NCBI RefSeq assembly: GCF_010725055.1
Contig: NZ_BJKB01000001.1
Coordinates: forward strand, 124,001-188,000
Reading direction: 5' to 3'
DNA: 64,000 bases
From: Gelidibacter japonicus
Lineage (GTDB): Bacteria; Bacteroidota; Bacteroidia; Flavobacteriales; Flavobacteriaceae
Position numbers and translations under genes: made by a program. Under the pieces are notes generated by a model. That model made no database searches. It was not told where the DNA came from and was given only the letters and a program-made list of their open reading frames with translations. Of this stretch, positions 9,408 to 18,262 are shown one piece after another (within the stretch, counting starts at the first letter, position 1; every line of letters begins with the position of its first letter).

Positions 9408-10454
9408 TTATTTTATATGTTCTACTAATTCTTGAGCTCTAATGTAATCATCAGGTTTGCCAATATCGATCCAAAATCCCAATATTGGATTATGAATTAA
9501 TTTTCCACCATCTTTTACAACGCTTTCCATTAAGTCAGTGATATCATAAAATTCGTTTTTCGGAATTTTATCAATCAATCTTTTATTCAATATATATATC
9601 CCAGCATTAGAATGATAAACATAAGTGGGCTTTTCTTTAAAGTCTAGTATTTGATTTTCATTTGTGTCAAAAACAGCGTATGGTACGTCCACCTTGTATA
9701 CTGTAGAAGCTACCACCATATCTGCATTAAATTTAACGAGATCAATATACATTGCTTCAAAATCTACATTTGTAAATAAATCACTGTTCATTAAAAGTAT
9801 ATTATCCGATTTAAATTCATCTACTAATGCCAATGATCCTGCGGTTCCCAGAAATTTATCCTCCCAAACATATTCTATATTAATTCCCTTCTTACTTCCA
9901 TCTCCGAAATAGTCCTGAATTTGCTCTCCTAAGTAATTTAAAGAGATATAAATTTTCTTAATGCCATACCTTATTAGGTGATTAATATTATGTTCTATTA
10001 TTGGCATATTACCTAATGGCAACATGGGCTTTGGAATTTCATCTGTTAATGGACTGAGACGTTTGCCTCTACCACCAGCCATGATCATACATTCTATTGG
10101 TAATGCTGCGACTGACTTTTCCAAATCTATAATCCGCACCAGTCTCTTCTCGTCGTTTAGGATAGGCAAAATCTTAATAACTCCATTCTTATATGGTTTT
10201 AAATCTAAAAACCCCTTATTATCATACTTAAACACAAAATTTCTATTGCAGATTAGGCCTACAGATTTGTTGATATCAGCATCTTCAGCAAGAGATCTTC
10301 TAATATCCCCATCAGTGAGTGATCCTACAATTCTCTCACTTTTATCATGAACAAATAAAATAAGCCCACTTACCTCTCTTATATTGTTCAGTTTTTTGAG
10401 AGCATATAGAATATCACTGTCTTCAGAAATTAGAATATCATTAAGTTCCATCAT
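9408..10454 (-). CDS. ptmE: CBS-domain nucleotidyltransferase (PtmE-like, GDP-glucosamine forming)
   Basis: 348 residues in two parts. Residues 1-115 form a CBS-domain pair (ISEDSDILYALKKLN, IVGSLTDGDIRRSL). From residue about 122 there is a sugar-1-phosphate nucleotidyltransferase domain with MAGGRGKRLSPLTDEIPKPMLPLGN, followed by NSDLF and a closing WIDIGKPDDY. This architecture matches PtmE of the Campylobacter legionaminic-acid pathway, which makes GDP-glucosamine, so that legionaminate is built from GDP-linked rather than UDP-linked intermediates. Its location between legI and legF supports that role. The start codon is one of two adjacent ATGs. Confidence 0.85.
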   Translation of the reverse strand: MMELNDILISEDSDILYALKKLNNIREVSGLILFVHDKSERIVGSLTDGDIRRSLAEDADINKSVGLICNRNFVFKYDNKGFLDLKPYKNGVIKILPILNDEKRLVRIIDLEKSVAALPIECMIMAGGRGKRLSPLTDEIPKPMLPLGNMPIIEHNINHLIRYGIKKIYISLNYLGEQIQDYFGDGSKKGINIEYVWEDKFLGTAGSLALVDEFKSDNILLMNSDLFTNVDFEAMYIDLVKFNADMVVASTVYKVDVPYAVFDTNENQILDFKEKPTYVYHSNAGIYILNKRLIDKIPKNEFYDITDLMESVVKDGGKLIHNPILGFWIDIGKPDDYIRAQELVEHIK

Positions 10455-10458
10455 TATA

Positions 10459-11520
10459 TTAATTTAAATTCTCCCATCCTAATAAAGTATCTGCCTCTAC
10501 ATCATTTTTCAGAGTTCTACCAACAACATATTTTATTTCATCAGGAGAAATACCAGATCCTGGGCGTTTTACTTCAAGATCCTCCAATTTAATCATATCT
10601 CCTTTTCTCAATTTTTTACCTGCAACAATGCTTCTTCTGAATTTAAGCTTTTTACTTTCTTCATCTGCGGAGACAACTCGAGTAAAACTTCCAAGTGACT
10701 GTTGTATATTTTTGCTTTCCCTAACAATCTCCTTCAGCTCTCTCGGATCTGCAGATATTTGATGATCCCAACCCGGCATATCCTTATCTAACGTGAAATG
10801 TTTCTCAATTACACAAGCTCCAAGTGCTACTGCTGCAAGTGGAATGGACGTTCCGATTGTATGGTCAGAGAATCCAATTGGATAATTAAAGGTCTGTTGT
10901 AACATTTTAATATTATTTAAATGAATATCTTCATTTTTTGGAGGATATATTGAAATACAATGCAAAATAATAATCTGTGTATTACCTTCATTTTCAATTG
11001 TTTTTACTGCTCTTTCTATTTCTGAAATAGTCGACATTCCTGTGGATAGGATAATTGGTTTTTGATATTTTGCCATATGTTTTAACAATTCTAAATTGTT
11101 AATATCCATTGACGCAATTTTTAAAAAAGGCACTTCCAGTTTTATAAGTAAATCGACTTCGTTCTTGGAAAATGGCGATGAGCAAAAATCAATTCCCACA
11201 GTTTTACAATAGTCCTTCAATTCAAAATGCTGACCTTCTGTTAAAGCATACTTTTCGACCATTTCTTTTAATGAACCAAAATGCTTTTTGCCACCATCAC
11301 CATCATCATAGGATTGGTTCTTATCATATTCACTTTTAGAGACAAGCGAGCTTGGTGTCCATGATTGAAATTTAACTGCATCTGCGCCACATTCTTTGGC
11401 ACTATCAATTATCTTTTTTGCCAAATCCATATCTCCGTTGTGATTGGCTCCAATTTCAGCAATAATATAGGGTTCTGAATAATTAAATATTTCTTTCGAA
11501 CTATTAATTTTTATTTTCAT
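10459..11520 (-). CDS. legI: N,N'-diacetyllegionaminate synthase (NeuB family)
   Basis: 353 residues. The N-terminal TIM-barrel NeuB domain begins with IIAEIGANHNGDMDLAKKII, and continues with DAVKFQ, SSPFS, KIASMD, STGMST, HCIS.YP, GFSDHT and EKHFTLD. These are the PEP- and metal-binding strands of sialate-type synthases. From about residue 285 it has the SAF/antifreeze-like C-terminal domain (RRSIVAGKKLRKGDMI, LKRPGSGI-like). It condenses PEP with a 2,4-diacetamido-trideoxymannose to give the nonulosonate. The gene overlaps the upstream glycosyltransferase by 17 bp. Assignment to legionaminate rather than sialate comes from LegB, LegC and the PtmE-like gene alongside. Confidence 0.88.
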   Translation of the reverse strand: MKIKINSSKEIFNYSEPYIIAEIGANHNGDMDLAKKIIDSAKECGADAVKFQSWTPSSLVSKSEYDKNQSYDDGDGGKKHFGSLKEMVEKYALTEGQHFELKDYCKTVGIDFCSSPFSKNEVDLLIKLEVPFLKIASMDINNLELLKHMAKYQKPIILSTGMSTISEIERAVKTIENEGNTQIIILHCISIYPPKNEDIHLNNIKMLQQTFNYPIGFSDHTIGTSIPLAAVALGACVIEKHFTLDKDMPGWDHQISADPRELKEIVRESKNIQQSLGSFTRVVSADEESKKLKFRRSIVAGKKLRKGDMIKLEDLEVKRPGSGISPDEIKYVVGRTLKNDVEADTLLGWENLN

Positions 11521-12448
11521 ATTTAAAATAGGTTTCTAAATTTATTATTTCACTCCACCAGCCTGTGAAAATTGATTCAATATTTGAATTTATTAATTTC
11601 ATATATCTCCTTTTAAAGGCATCATTTTTCAATTTTATTTTTAGATTCTGAATTTGCTTAAGTTTATTTTCAAATAATGATGTATATTTTTCCAAAGCAT
11701 GGTTTTTACAATATCTAATTAAAGCTGAATAATGTATTTCCTTTACTCTAATTCCCAGTTCTAATTTTTGGTCTGTTAACAGCAATGACATTCCAATAGT
11801 ATTGTTGTTATATTGTCTGTAATGTGTTTGAACGTCTCCTAAAAACTTTATTTTATAATTGTTATGTATGATTAAAGTCGTTATAAAGAACCAATCTACA
11901 GCGATTAAATTTTCATCAAAATCCAATCGACTTAAAATTATTTCGGATCGAACCGCTATATTCGAAAGGCCAAAAACATTACCATCGAATATTGTTTCTG
12001 ATATCTTATCTAAGTTTTTAATTTTCTTTTCTAAAAAGTTTTCGCTTCTAAAACTTTCGCCAAAAACAGTTAATTCATTAAAAACCAAATGGTTCTCCTC
12101 TAAAGATTCAATAGATCTTTCAATTCTATTTTCCGAAAAATAATCATCGCTATCACCAAATACAATATACTTATACCCTAATTCTAATACCGTATTAATA
12201 CCTATTTCTCTATTTTTCGCTGGAGATTCGGCGGCTTTAATTTCAATAATATTTAAACTGGTATATTTAGCTTTGTAAATTTCAAAATTCTCAATACCAT
12301 CATTAATAACCAAAACATCAAAATCTGCATTGGTTTGCTTCTGTAAGGAAATAAAAAAATCATCCAAATAGCTTTCTGACGCAGGAAAAACAGTCGTTAA
12401 CAGTACATGGCTAGATTTTTTCACGTTATCCGAATTCAGGTCTATCAT
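11504..12448 (-). CDS. GT2-family glycosyltransferase
   Basis: 314 residues with a GT-A fold typical of family 2. An N-terminal strand VLLTTVFPASESYLDDFFISLQKQT is followed by DVLVINDG near residue 48 and then the metal-binding GDSDD near residue 97 (the DxD equivalent). The C-terminal 120 residues are helical and Lys/Asn-rich. It transfers a sugar from a nucleotide donor to the growing glycan. It lies inside the legionaminate gene set, between the acetyltransferase (23-bp overlap) and legI (17-bp overlap), so it is probably cotranscribed with them. The donor is unknown. Confidence 0.85.
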   Translation of the reverse strand: MIDLNSDNVKKSSHVLLTTVFPASESYLDDFFISLQKQTNADFDVLVINDGIENFEIYKAKYTSLNIIEIKAAESPAKNREIGINTVLELGYKYIVFGDSDDYFSENRIERSIESLEENHLVFNELTVFGESFRSENFLEKKIKNLDKISETIFDGNVFGLSNIAVRSEIILSRLDFDENLIAVDWFFITTLIIHNNYKIKFLGDVQTHYRQYNNNTIGMSLLLTDQKLELGIRVKEIHYSALIRYCKNHALEKYTSLFENKLKQIQNLKIKLKNDAFKRRYMKLINSNIESIFTGWWSEIINLETYFKYENKN

Positions 12449-13010
12449 TAATTAACTTCTTCTCCAACTCAAGCAACTTATTACTTCGTTTCTTTAATAT
12501 TTTGGCAGGTATTCCAGCATAAACACTCCATTCTTCCAAATCTTTTGTTACTAAAGACATTGATCCAATGCTACAGCCTTCTGCAATATGACAACCTCCA
12601 ATAATAACAGTTCCTGCCCCAATAATAACATGCTTACCAATGGTCACTAGGCCTCCAATGTGTGAAGTATATTCTTGAGGTATTGATTGTGCTGTAAGAT
12701 AGTTTCCTGAATAATCATCAGAAGCACTATAAATTATTGTATTGGCTGCCATACTTGAAAAATTTTTTAGAACAATTCCAAAAAAACCACTCAAATGACA
12801 CCCCCTAGCTATAAAAACATTATTCCCCATTTCTATAAAGCCATGTGTAGCTGATAAAATTACAAAATCATCAATCCTCACATTATTTCCGAGGGAAATG
12901 TTTTCTTGTCCATAAATTCTTGCGTCCGATGAAATTTTTACATTCTTTCCGATTTTCTTAAACCCAAAATCTGACAATTCATTTTCGGTATAGTATTTAC
13001 TTTTTAGCAT
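12426..13010 (-). CDS. sugar acetyltransferase, LegH/VioB-like
   Basis: 194 residues, mostly left-handed beta-helix hexapeptide repeats. The N-terminus (YYTENELSDFGFKKIGKNV) resembles the VioB/FdtC group that N-acetylates 4-amino-4,6-dideoxy nucleotide sugars. Later repeats include SHIGGLVTIGKHVIIGAGT and the ending VTKDLEEWSVYAGIPAKIL. Since it follows the LegC aminotransferase by 11 bp, the simplest reading is that it acetylates the 4-amino group made by LegC (the LegH step). Sequence does not exclude an O-acetyltransferase acting on the finished glycan. Confidence 0.78.
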   Translation of the reverse strand: MLKSKYYTENELSDFGFKKIGKNVKISSDARIYGQENISLGNNVRIDDFVILSATHGFIEMGNNVFIARGCHLSGFFGIVLKNFSSMAANTIIYSASDDYSGNYLTAQSIPQEYTSHIGGLVTIGKHVIIGAGTVIIGGCHIAEGCSIGSMSLVTKDLEEWSVYAGIPAKILKKRSNKLLELEKKLINDRPEFG

Positions 13011-13021
13011 TTTATCTGATT

Positions 13022-14158
13022 TTATTTAACACTGCTTGGAATATTTACAACTCTATCCACCAAAAACATGGCATTAATTTGTTCATCTTTAAAACAGTTT
13101 TTATACATAGGTAATTTAAACATCAATTCCCAGATTGGTCTTGTCATTACCTTTGCTTCATTGGTTTCTTTTAAAAACAGATCTCTGGCATTTTTATTTT
13201 CAAGTTCCGCACACATCAACCAATAATTAACTTTTGTTTCCGGCAATTCTGTCCTGAATACAGTATCTGATCCTTTAAAAAATTCTTCATAGCTTTTTGC
13301 CAACTCCCTCTTTTTCTCAAGAAACCAGTTAAGCTTTTCAAGTTGTGCACAAGCCAAAGCTGCGTTGAGATTCGGCATCCTATAATTATATCCCAAACTA
13401 TCGTGAACATACTCGTAGGCATGAGGCTGCTTTGCCGTAGTGGTTAAATATTTCGCTCTAATTCCTAAGGCAGTATTATTTGTAACTATTGCTCCACCTC
13501 CTCCGCTAGTTACAATTTTGTTTCCATTAAAAGAGAAAACACCTACCTCTCCAAAACTTCCAGTCTGCTGCCCTTTATATTCGCTTCCTAAAGATTCTGC
13601 CGCATCTTCTACTACTGGAATTTTCCAAAGACTGCATATTTTTATTATTTCATCAATACGAACTGGGAAACCAAAAGTATGCATTGGTAAACAAGCAGCA
13701 ATACGATTTCCAGTCTTCTTGTTATAGCAGCCATCTTCTCGAAGGTCACCATACTCTTCTAAGAAGTTTTGAATTGCATCTGGAGACAACCCCATTGTGT
13801 CCCGATCAACATCTAAGAAAACTGGTTTGGCTTGGTTATATGCAATTGCATTGGCTGTCGCCACAAAAGTAAGGGCTTGAGTTAAAACTTCATCTCCACT
13901 TTTCACTCCAATCAAACGCAAAGCAACCTGGATTCCCGCTGTCCCGTTAACAACCGCCACGGCCTTTTTGGTTTTGGTAATATCCTGCATCATATTCTCA
14001 AACTTATCAACATAGGCACCTACTGAAGAAACAAACGTCGAATCTATAGTGTCTAAAAGATATTTTTTTTCATTACCAATAAAACGTGGTTCGTGTAGCG
14101 GAATGAAATCGCGATTAGGAAATTGAGATTTTATAAAATTCACAACGTCGTTAAACAT
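13022..14158 (-). CDS. legC: LegC-type PLP aminotransferase
   Basis: 378 residues of the DegT/DnrJ/EryC1/StrS aminotransferase family. Seen in order: a substrate-loop start FIPLHEPRFIGNEKKYLLDTID, NGTAGIQVALRL near 70, the PLP-phosphate region ATANAIAYNQAKPVFLDVD, VVEDAAESLGSEY with the ring-binding Asp near 185, and FNGNKIVTSGGGG, whose Lys is the Schiff-base residue near 213. It aminates C4 of a 4-keto-6-deoxy HexNAc nucleotide made by LegB. It overlaps legB by 8 bp. The NGNKI context and its partner legB match the legionaminate branch rather than the pseudaminate PseC. Confidence 0.9.
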   Translation of the reverse strand: MFNDVVNFIKSQFPNRDFIPLHEPRFIGNEKKYLLDTIDSTFVSSVGAYVDKFENMMQDITKTKKAVAVVNGTAGIQVALRLIGVKSGDEVLTQALTFVATANAIAYNQAKPVFLDVDRDTMGLSPDAIQNFLEEYGDLREDGCYNKKTGNRIAACLPMHTFGFPVRIDEIIKICSLWKIPVVEDAAESLGSEYKGQQTGSFGEVGVFSFNGNKIVTSGGGGAIVTNNTALGIRAKYLTTTAKQPHAYEYVHDSLGYNYRMPNLNAALACAQLEKLNWFLEKKRELAKSYEEFFKGSDTVFRTELPETKVNYWLMCAELENKNARDLFLKETNEAKVMTRPIWELMFKLPMYKNCFKDEQINAMFLVDRVVNIPSSVK

Positions 14159-15149
14159 TATATATATCTGCTTTATAGTGTTTTAAATTTTCTTTATCAG
14201 AGAACCAATCAATTGTTTCTTGTAAACCTTGTTCAAGACTATGTTCAACTTTCCAGTTGGTATGTTTTATGAGCTTCGAATTATCTCCAAACAATCGAAA
14301 CACTTCTGATTTTTCTGGTCGCATTCTATCTTCATCTTGAATAATTTTTGCATTAGGGTTGATCAGTTCTATTAGGGCGTCAGCCATTTTCTGCATAGAA
14401 ATTTCAGAGCTTGTTGCTATATTACATTCATGTCCAATTAAACTGTCGGTTTCAGCAATTTTAATAAAACCGTTGATCGTGTCTTTAACATATAATAAAT
14501 CTCTAGTAGGAGTCAAATCTCCCAAGTTAATTTCATCAAACCCATTTAGTAGCTGAGTAATTATTGTAGGAAGAATTGCTCTCGCAGATTGTCTTGGTCC
14601 GTAGGTGTTAAAAGGTCGCACAATAGTTATAGGCATGTCAAAGGATCGGTAAAATGAATCTGCCATACAATCCGCACCAATTTTCGAAGCTGAATAGGGT
14701 GATTGAGGCTGTTTCGGATGTTTTTCATCAATTGGAACATATTGTGCAGTTCCATAAACTTCTGAAGTAGATGTTACCAAAACCCTTTCAACTCCTAAAT
14801 CTTTAGCCGCTTGAATTATATTTAAAGTGCCTTTTACATTTGTATCGACATAACTATCTGGAGAATGATAAGAATAAGGAATGGCTATTAATGCCGCTAA
14901 ATGAAAAACAATATCGCAGTTTTTCATAGCAGTCCGTACTCCATTTGGATCTCGTACATCTCCAGAAAAAATCTCAATTTTATTTAGTTTTTCTTTCGGA
15001 AAACTATCAAGCCATCCCCAAGAATTAAAAGAATTATAATAAACAAACGCTTTTACTTCATGTCCATCATCAATTAATTTCTCAACTAAATGACTTCCAA
15101 TAAAGCCGTCGGCTCCAGTAACCAATATTTTTTTATTATTTAAAATCAT
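14151..15149 (-). CDS. legB: LegB-type nucleotide-sugar 4,6-dehydratase
   Basis: A 332-residue short-chain dehydrogenase/reductase of the extended type. It has the NAD-binding GADGFIG at residues 12-18, a catalytic Ser/Thr segment VTSTSEVYG near 128, and YSASK near residue 154 for the Tyr/Lys pair. RPFNTYGPRQ and the C-terminal TPTRDLLYVKDT segment are typical of LegB. It converts UDP- or GDP-GlcNAc to the 4-keto-6-deoxy sugar, the first committed step of legionaminate synthesis. It is the first gene of the leg block; about 230 bp separate it from the next gene upstream. UDP-GlcNAc 4-epimerase-like relatives are possible but less likely with legC next door. Confidence 0.88.
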   Translation of the reverse strand: MILNNKKILVTGADGFIGSHLVEKLIDDGHEVKAFVYYNSFNSWGWLDSFPKEKLNKIEIFSGDVRDPNGVRTAMKNCDIVFHLAALIAIPYSYHSPDSYVDTNVKGTLNIIQAAKDLGVERVLVTSTSEVYGTAQYVPIDEKHPKQPQSPYSASKIGADCMADSFYRSFDMPITIVRPFNTYGPRQSARAILPTIITQLLNGFDEINLGDLTPTRDLLYVKDTINGFIKIAETDSLIGHECNIATSSEISMQKMADALIELINPNAKIIQDEDRMRPEKSEVFRLFGDNSKLIKHTNWKVEHSLEQGLQETIDWFSDKENLKHYKADIYNV

Positions 15150-15175
15150 CTTATTTATTTGACTTTTTTTTGTAT

Positions 15176-15253
15176 CTATATATTTCTTCGTTTAATCCCT
15201 ATCACCGTATTTTTTGCATGATCATAGGCAATTACTCTACATCCATCATTCAT
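15176..15253 (-). pseudogene. short gene remnant or tiny ORF upstream of legB
   Basis: The 230-bp gap between legB and the WbpD-like gene contains a minus-strand frame of 25 codons from an ATG (15251-15253) to TAG (15176-15178). It stays open for about ten more codons upstream until a double TAG. The encoded segment (ends IGIKRRNI, contains CRVIAYDHAKNTVIG) has a protein-like composition, but I recognise no family. It may be the tail of a deleted gene of the glycan locus or chance. No promoter motif of the TAnnTTTG type was found for legB here. Confidence 0.25.
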
Positions 15254-15379
15254 AAGCTCAATTTCATTGGCTTTCTTTAATAAAACTTGCTACTATAATA
15301 TGTTTCGTTAAACGGTTAAAATGTTATTTTACTAACTCAGATTGTTCTATATTTTCTTTTTAAAGCTATAACTTTAAAG

Positions 15380-15952
15380 TTAAAACAACTTTACCTTATT
15401 TTCTTCAATGAGGTATCTTTCTTTAGTCTCTGGGCAGGTTGCGAGATTATCTGCATTAAAGTTCAATTTATGCCCAGCCCTACTGACCCAACCAATTTGA
15501 CGGGAAGGATTGCCAACAATTAACGCATAATCTGGGACATCATGAATAACCACGGTGCCAGCCCCAACAAAGGCATATTCACCTATAGTGTTACCACACA
15601 CAATGGTTGCATTGGCACCAATTGAACAACCTTTTTTTAGTAATGTTTTTTTAAATTCTTCACGTCTTACAATAAAACTTCTTGGGTTGATGACATTTGT
15701 AAAGACCATGGAAGGCCCCAAAAAAACATCGTCCTCAATGGTTACTCCTTCATATATAGAAATATTGTTTTGCGTTTTTACGCCGTTACCAATAGTCACT
15801 CTTGGCCCAACCACACAATTCTGACCAAAAGAACAGTTTTCACCAATACGGGTGTATGATAGAATGTGTGAAAAATGCCAGATTTTGGTATTCTTACCAA
15901 TGACTACATTATCATCAACATAACTTGATTCGTGTACAAAAAAATCGCTCAT
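15380..15952 (-). CDS. wbpD: WbpD/WlbB-like UDP-sugar N-acetyltransferase
   Basis: 190 residues of hexapeptide-repeat beta-helix with the family start [20 protein letters not shown]. It continues with [54 protein letters not shown] and [22 protein letters not shown]. These are the marks of WbpD/WlbB, which acetylates the 3-amino group of UDP-2-acetamido-3-amino-2,3-dideoxyglucuronate. The WbpB-like dehydrogenase lies immediately upstream (95 bp). Together they indicate a di-N-acetylated aminouronate in the glycan. The aminotransferase WbpE and the UDP-GlcNAc 6-dehydrogenase WbpA of that pathway are not in the window. Confidence 0.85.
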   Translation of the reverse strand: MSDFFVHESSYVDDNVVIGKNTKIWHFSHILSYTRIGENCSFGQNCVVGPRVTIGNGVKTQNNISIYEGVTIEDDVFLGPSMVFTNVINPRSFIVRREEFKKTLLKKGCSIGANATIVCGNTIGEYAFVGAGTVVIHDVPDYALIVGNPSRQIGWVSRAGHKLNFNADNLATCPETKERYLIEENKVKLF

Positions 15953-15968
15953 AGTATTAGGGATTAGG

Positions 15969-16005
15969 GACTCGTCCGAACGTGCCTTTTCGGTACGGGT
16001 GGGTT
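15969..16005 (-). repeat. dispersed GC-rich repeat, copy 1
   Basis: A GC-rich 37-bp segment between the WbpD-like and WbpB-like genes. On the minus strand it reads AACCCACCCGTACCG, then AAAAGGCACGTTCGG. The same two blocks in the same order occur at 32898-32962 on the plus strand, where 26 bp are inserted between them. It can fold on itself through CCGTACCG/CGGTACGG-like arms. It is a dispersed intergenic repeat of unknown function. Confidence 0.6.
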
Positions 16006-16047
16006 AGGGATTTAAAACAACAGAAAATCATAAGCAGCGTAAATAAA

Positions 16048-17004
16048 TTATATAATTTTTTTACAAAATGGATGATAATCGCCTTTCAGTCCAATAGCTT
16101 CAAGGTTTCTAATTGTAGAAACGGTATTAATTGAGCCATAAGCTTCCTCTAATCCAAAACCATGGCCTTTTAATATTTCTTCATAGCTCTTGGTATGCAG
16201 ATCGGTGAATCCTCCACTAAATTCTATCTCCTCATTATCAACAGTGATGGAACGATAAGTTGTGAGACCTTTATTCTTAACGGCATCTGGAATATAATCA
16301 AAATTTACCGATAAAAACCATCTGACATTGGCATGCTTTAATTTTAAAAAGCCAGCATTGGCATCTGGTGTTTTTGAGTGCACAATATTTTCCGAGACAT
16401 CACCAAAAATCCAACACAACATATCAAAAAAGTGAACACCAATATTGGAGGCGATCCCTCCTGATTTTGCTTCATTGCCTTTCCAGGACACAAAATACCA
16501 TTTTCCTCTTGAAGTTAAGTAGGTCAGGTCAATATCATATACTCTGTTTGGATTCTGTTCCAATTCCCTGGCAACCTTCTCTTTTAACGCGATAATAGTG
16601 GGGTGCAATCTCAACTGAAGAATGTTATTGATCTTTTTACCCGTTTCATTTTCTATCGTTTTCAACTGATCTACGTTCCATGGGTTGAGCACTAATGGTT
16701 TCTCAGAAATAGCATCAGCACCGCTACGCAATGCAAATCTAATATGCGAATCGTGTAAATAATTTGGAGAACAGATAGATACATAGTCAATTTTATTCCC
16801 GCTATCCCTTCGCCATTTATCCACAAAGCGATCAAAACGCTCAAACTCCGTAAAGAAACTGGCCTGAGGAAAATGACTATCCATAATACCAATACCATCA
16901 TACGGATCAAGTGCGGCAATCAAGGTATTACCCGTTTCTTTTATAGCTTTCATATGTCTTGGAGCAATATAACCTGAGGCTCCAATAAGTGCGAAATTTT
17001 TCAT
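16048..17004 (-). CDS. wbpB: WbpB/WlbA-like UDP-N-acetylglucosaminuronate 3-dehydrogenase
   Basis: 318 residues of the Gfo/Idh/MocA family. The Rossmann start FALIGASGYIAPRHMKAI is followed by SICSPNYLHDSHIRFAL and the catalytic-lysine motif SEKPLVLNPWN near residue 102. A C-terminal alpha/beta domain contains NIGVHFFDMLCWIFG, whose His is the usual second catalytic residue. The start and the LQLRLHP segment are characteristic of WlbA/WbpB, which oxidises C3 of UDP-GlcNAcA. It sits 95 bp upstream of its pathway partner WbpD. An inositol or other sugar dehydrogenase is much less likely given the context. Confidence 0.86.
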   Translation of the reverse strand: MKNFALIGASGYIAPRHMKAIKETGNTLIAALDPYDGIGIMDSHFPQASFFTEFERFDRFVDKWRRDSGNKIDYVSICSPNYLHDSHIRFALRSGADAISEKPLVLNPWNVDQLKTIENETGKKINNILQLRLHPTIIALKEKVARELEQNPNRVYDIDLTYLTSRGKWYFVSWKGNEAKSGGIASNIGVHFFDMLCWIFGDVSENIVHSKTPDANAGFLKLKHANVRWFLSVNFDYIPDAVKNKGLTTYRSITVDNEEIEFSGGFTDLHTKSYEEILKGHGFGLEEAYGSINTVSTIRNLEAIGLKGDYHPFCKKII

Positions 17005-17294
17005 TTACTTAGTCCAATTATTTGATTAAAATTTAAAAATAGCGTTAAAAAACCTTATCAATGATTTTCCTATCGCCAAACAGCGAAAGCTAATTATTAA
17101 ACCTATATAAAGTGTTTATTTTATGATATCGCTAACCAGATCAGAAACAACCAACTCTTGAAATGGCTTCGCCACTCTCACTCACATTAAAATATTTAAT
17201 GCAATGAAGACCAATGGCTTATAATAAAACATAAAACGCTAAAAAAGCGTTTTAATCGGCTGCAAAACTACAACAATAATGAGGAATTCCCATT
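17005..17294. other. intergenic region between cysQ and wbpB-like gene
   Basis: 290 bp with no open frame that looks coding. It holds the probable cysQ terminator (described separately) and AT-rich sequence. No TAnnTTTG promoter motif was found on the minus strand for the wbpB-like gene, so its promoter is not identified. Confidence 0.5.
17233..17253 (-). terminator. likely intrinsic terminator of cysQ
   Basis: AAAACGC (17233-17239) and GCGTTTT (17247-17253) form a 7-bp stem with a 7-nt loop, 42 bp past the cysQ stop. On the minus strand the stem is followed by a T-rich run. This suggests cysQ is transcribed apart from the wbpB-wbpD pair. Confidence 0.5.
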
Positions 17295-18191
17295 TTAAAT
17301 TGGCATTTGTTTCTGTACTATAAACCAAGGGTTCAATAAGTCTTCCCTATTATAGATCATATTCTCTTTAGAAATCCAATCCAAAACCTCTATCCCGGCC
17401 TGTTCACAAATGGCCTGTCCCGCCGCAGTGTCCCACTCCATGGTAGGTCCAAATTTTGGATAGCAATCGGCTTGACCTTCTGCAATCAGACAAAACTTTA
17501 ATGAACTGCCCTTGGTAACCACCTCAACTTCACCGTATTTTTGTTTTAGCTGGTGTATATACGTTTCTGTGGCCTCAGAGGGATGTGAGCGACTGGCCAA
17601 AATGGTAAATATGTTGTTTGTTCTGGGTAATGGTAATTTTACGGCTTCAGCAATAACATCATCCAAATTATAATTAGTGAGATTGACGTTGACTTTATAT
17701 GCGCCAGGGATCGCTTGCACGTCCGAAGGGCGGGCAAGTTCAATTTCAATTTCCTGCCTGAGTGGCGTCCAGGAAAAATACAAATCCCCTGTAACGGGAA
17801 CGAAAATGATGCCCAATACAGGTTTCCGATTTTCAATCAGAGCGATGTTGACAGTGAATTCGCCATTGCGTTTAATGAATTCTTTGGTGCCATCTATGGG
17901 GTCGAGCATCCATAATTGCTTCCATTCCTTTCGCACGCCGTAGGGGATGGATTTCCCTTCTTCTGAAAGCACAGGAATGTTGGTCGGCTTTAAATGCGAT
18001 AGGATGACATGATGAGCGGCCACATCGGCTTTGGTCAACGGGGAGTGGTCGCTTTTAAGTTCCACTTCAAAATCATCGGAATGATAGATGTCCAAAATGA
18101 CTTTTCCGGCTTCCAGGGCGGCGGTGATGGCGGTTTTTAGATGTCCCGTCTTCGCCAAATTCTTACGGACGGGCAGAGAGGTGTTAGGCAT
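17295..18191 (-). CDS. cysQ: 3'(2'),5'-bisphosphate nucleotidase CysQ
   Basis: 298 residues of the inositol-monophosphatase-like superfamily. Metal-site motifs are KSDHSPLTKADVAAH near residue 46, the EE region near 85 (LSEEGK), LDPIDGTKEFI near 107-117 and WDTAAGQAI near 247. CysQ hydrolyses PAP/PAPS and so recycles the by-product of sulfate activation and sulfotransferases. The N-terminal stretch LPVRKNLAKTG is encoded by a copy of a dispersed repeat (18144-18175); family members usually start directly at the AAL-AGK helix. A TTG within it is an alternative start. Its place beside glycan genes would fit sulfation of the polymer, but no sulfotransferase is visible. Confidence 0.9.
   Translation of the reverse strand: MPNTSLPVRKNLAKTGHLKTAITAALEAGKVILDIYHSDDFEVELKSDHSPLTKADVAAHHVILSHLKPTNIPVLSEEGKSIPYGVRKEWKQLWMLDPIDGTKEFIKRNGEFTVNIALIENRKPVLGIIFVPVTGDLYFSWTPLRQEIEIELARPSDVQAIPGAYKVNVNLTNYNLDDVIAEAVKLPLPRTNNIFTILASRSHPSEATETYIHQLKQKYGEVEVVTKGSSLKFCLIAEGQADCYPKFGPTMEWDTAAGQAICEQAGIEVLDWISKENMIYNREDLLNPWFIVQKQMPI
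18144..18175. repeat. dispersed GCCCGTCCGT repeat inside cysQ 5' end
   Basis: Plus-strand blocks CCCGTCTTCGCC and TACGGACGGGC. A related copy (CCGCCTTCACG then CTACGGACGGGC) lies at 60098-60125 just upstream of murC. Both copies end next to an apparent ATG, so they lengthen predicted proteins at the N-terminus. The arms CCCGTC/GACGGG are complementary and can form a hairpin. Confidence 0.6.
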
Positions 18192-18262
18192 AAGATGTCA
18201 AGAATTCAGGTTTATAATTGTTAATTGTTGATTATTATTGGTTATAAATAGTATAACTACCG

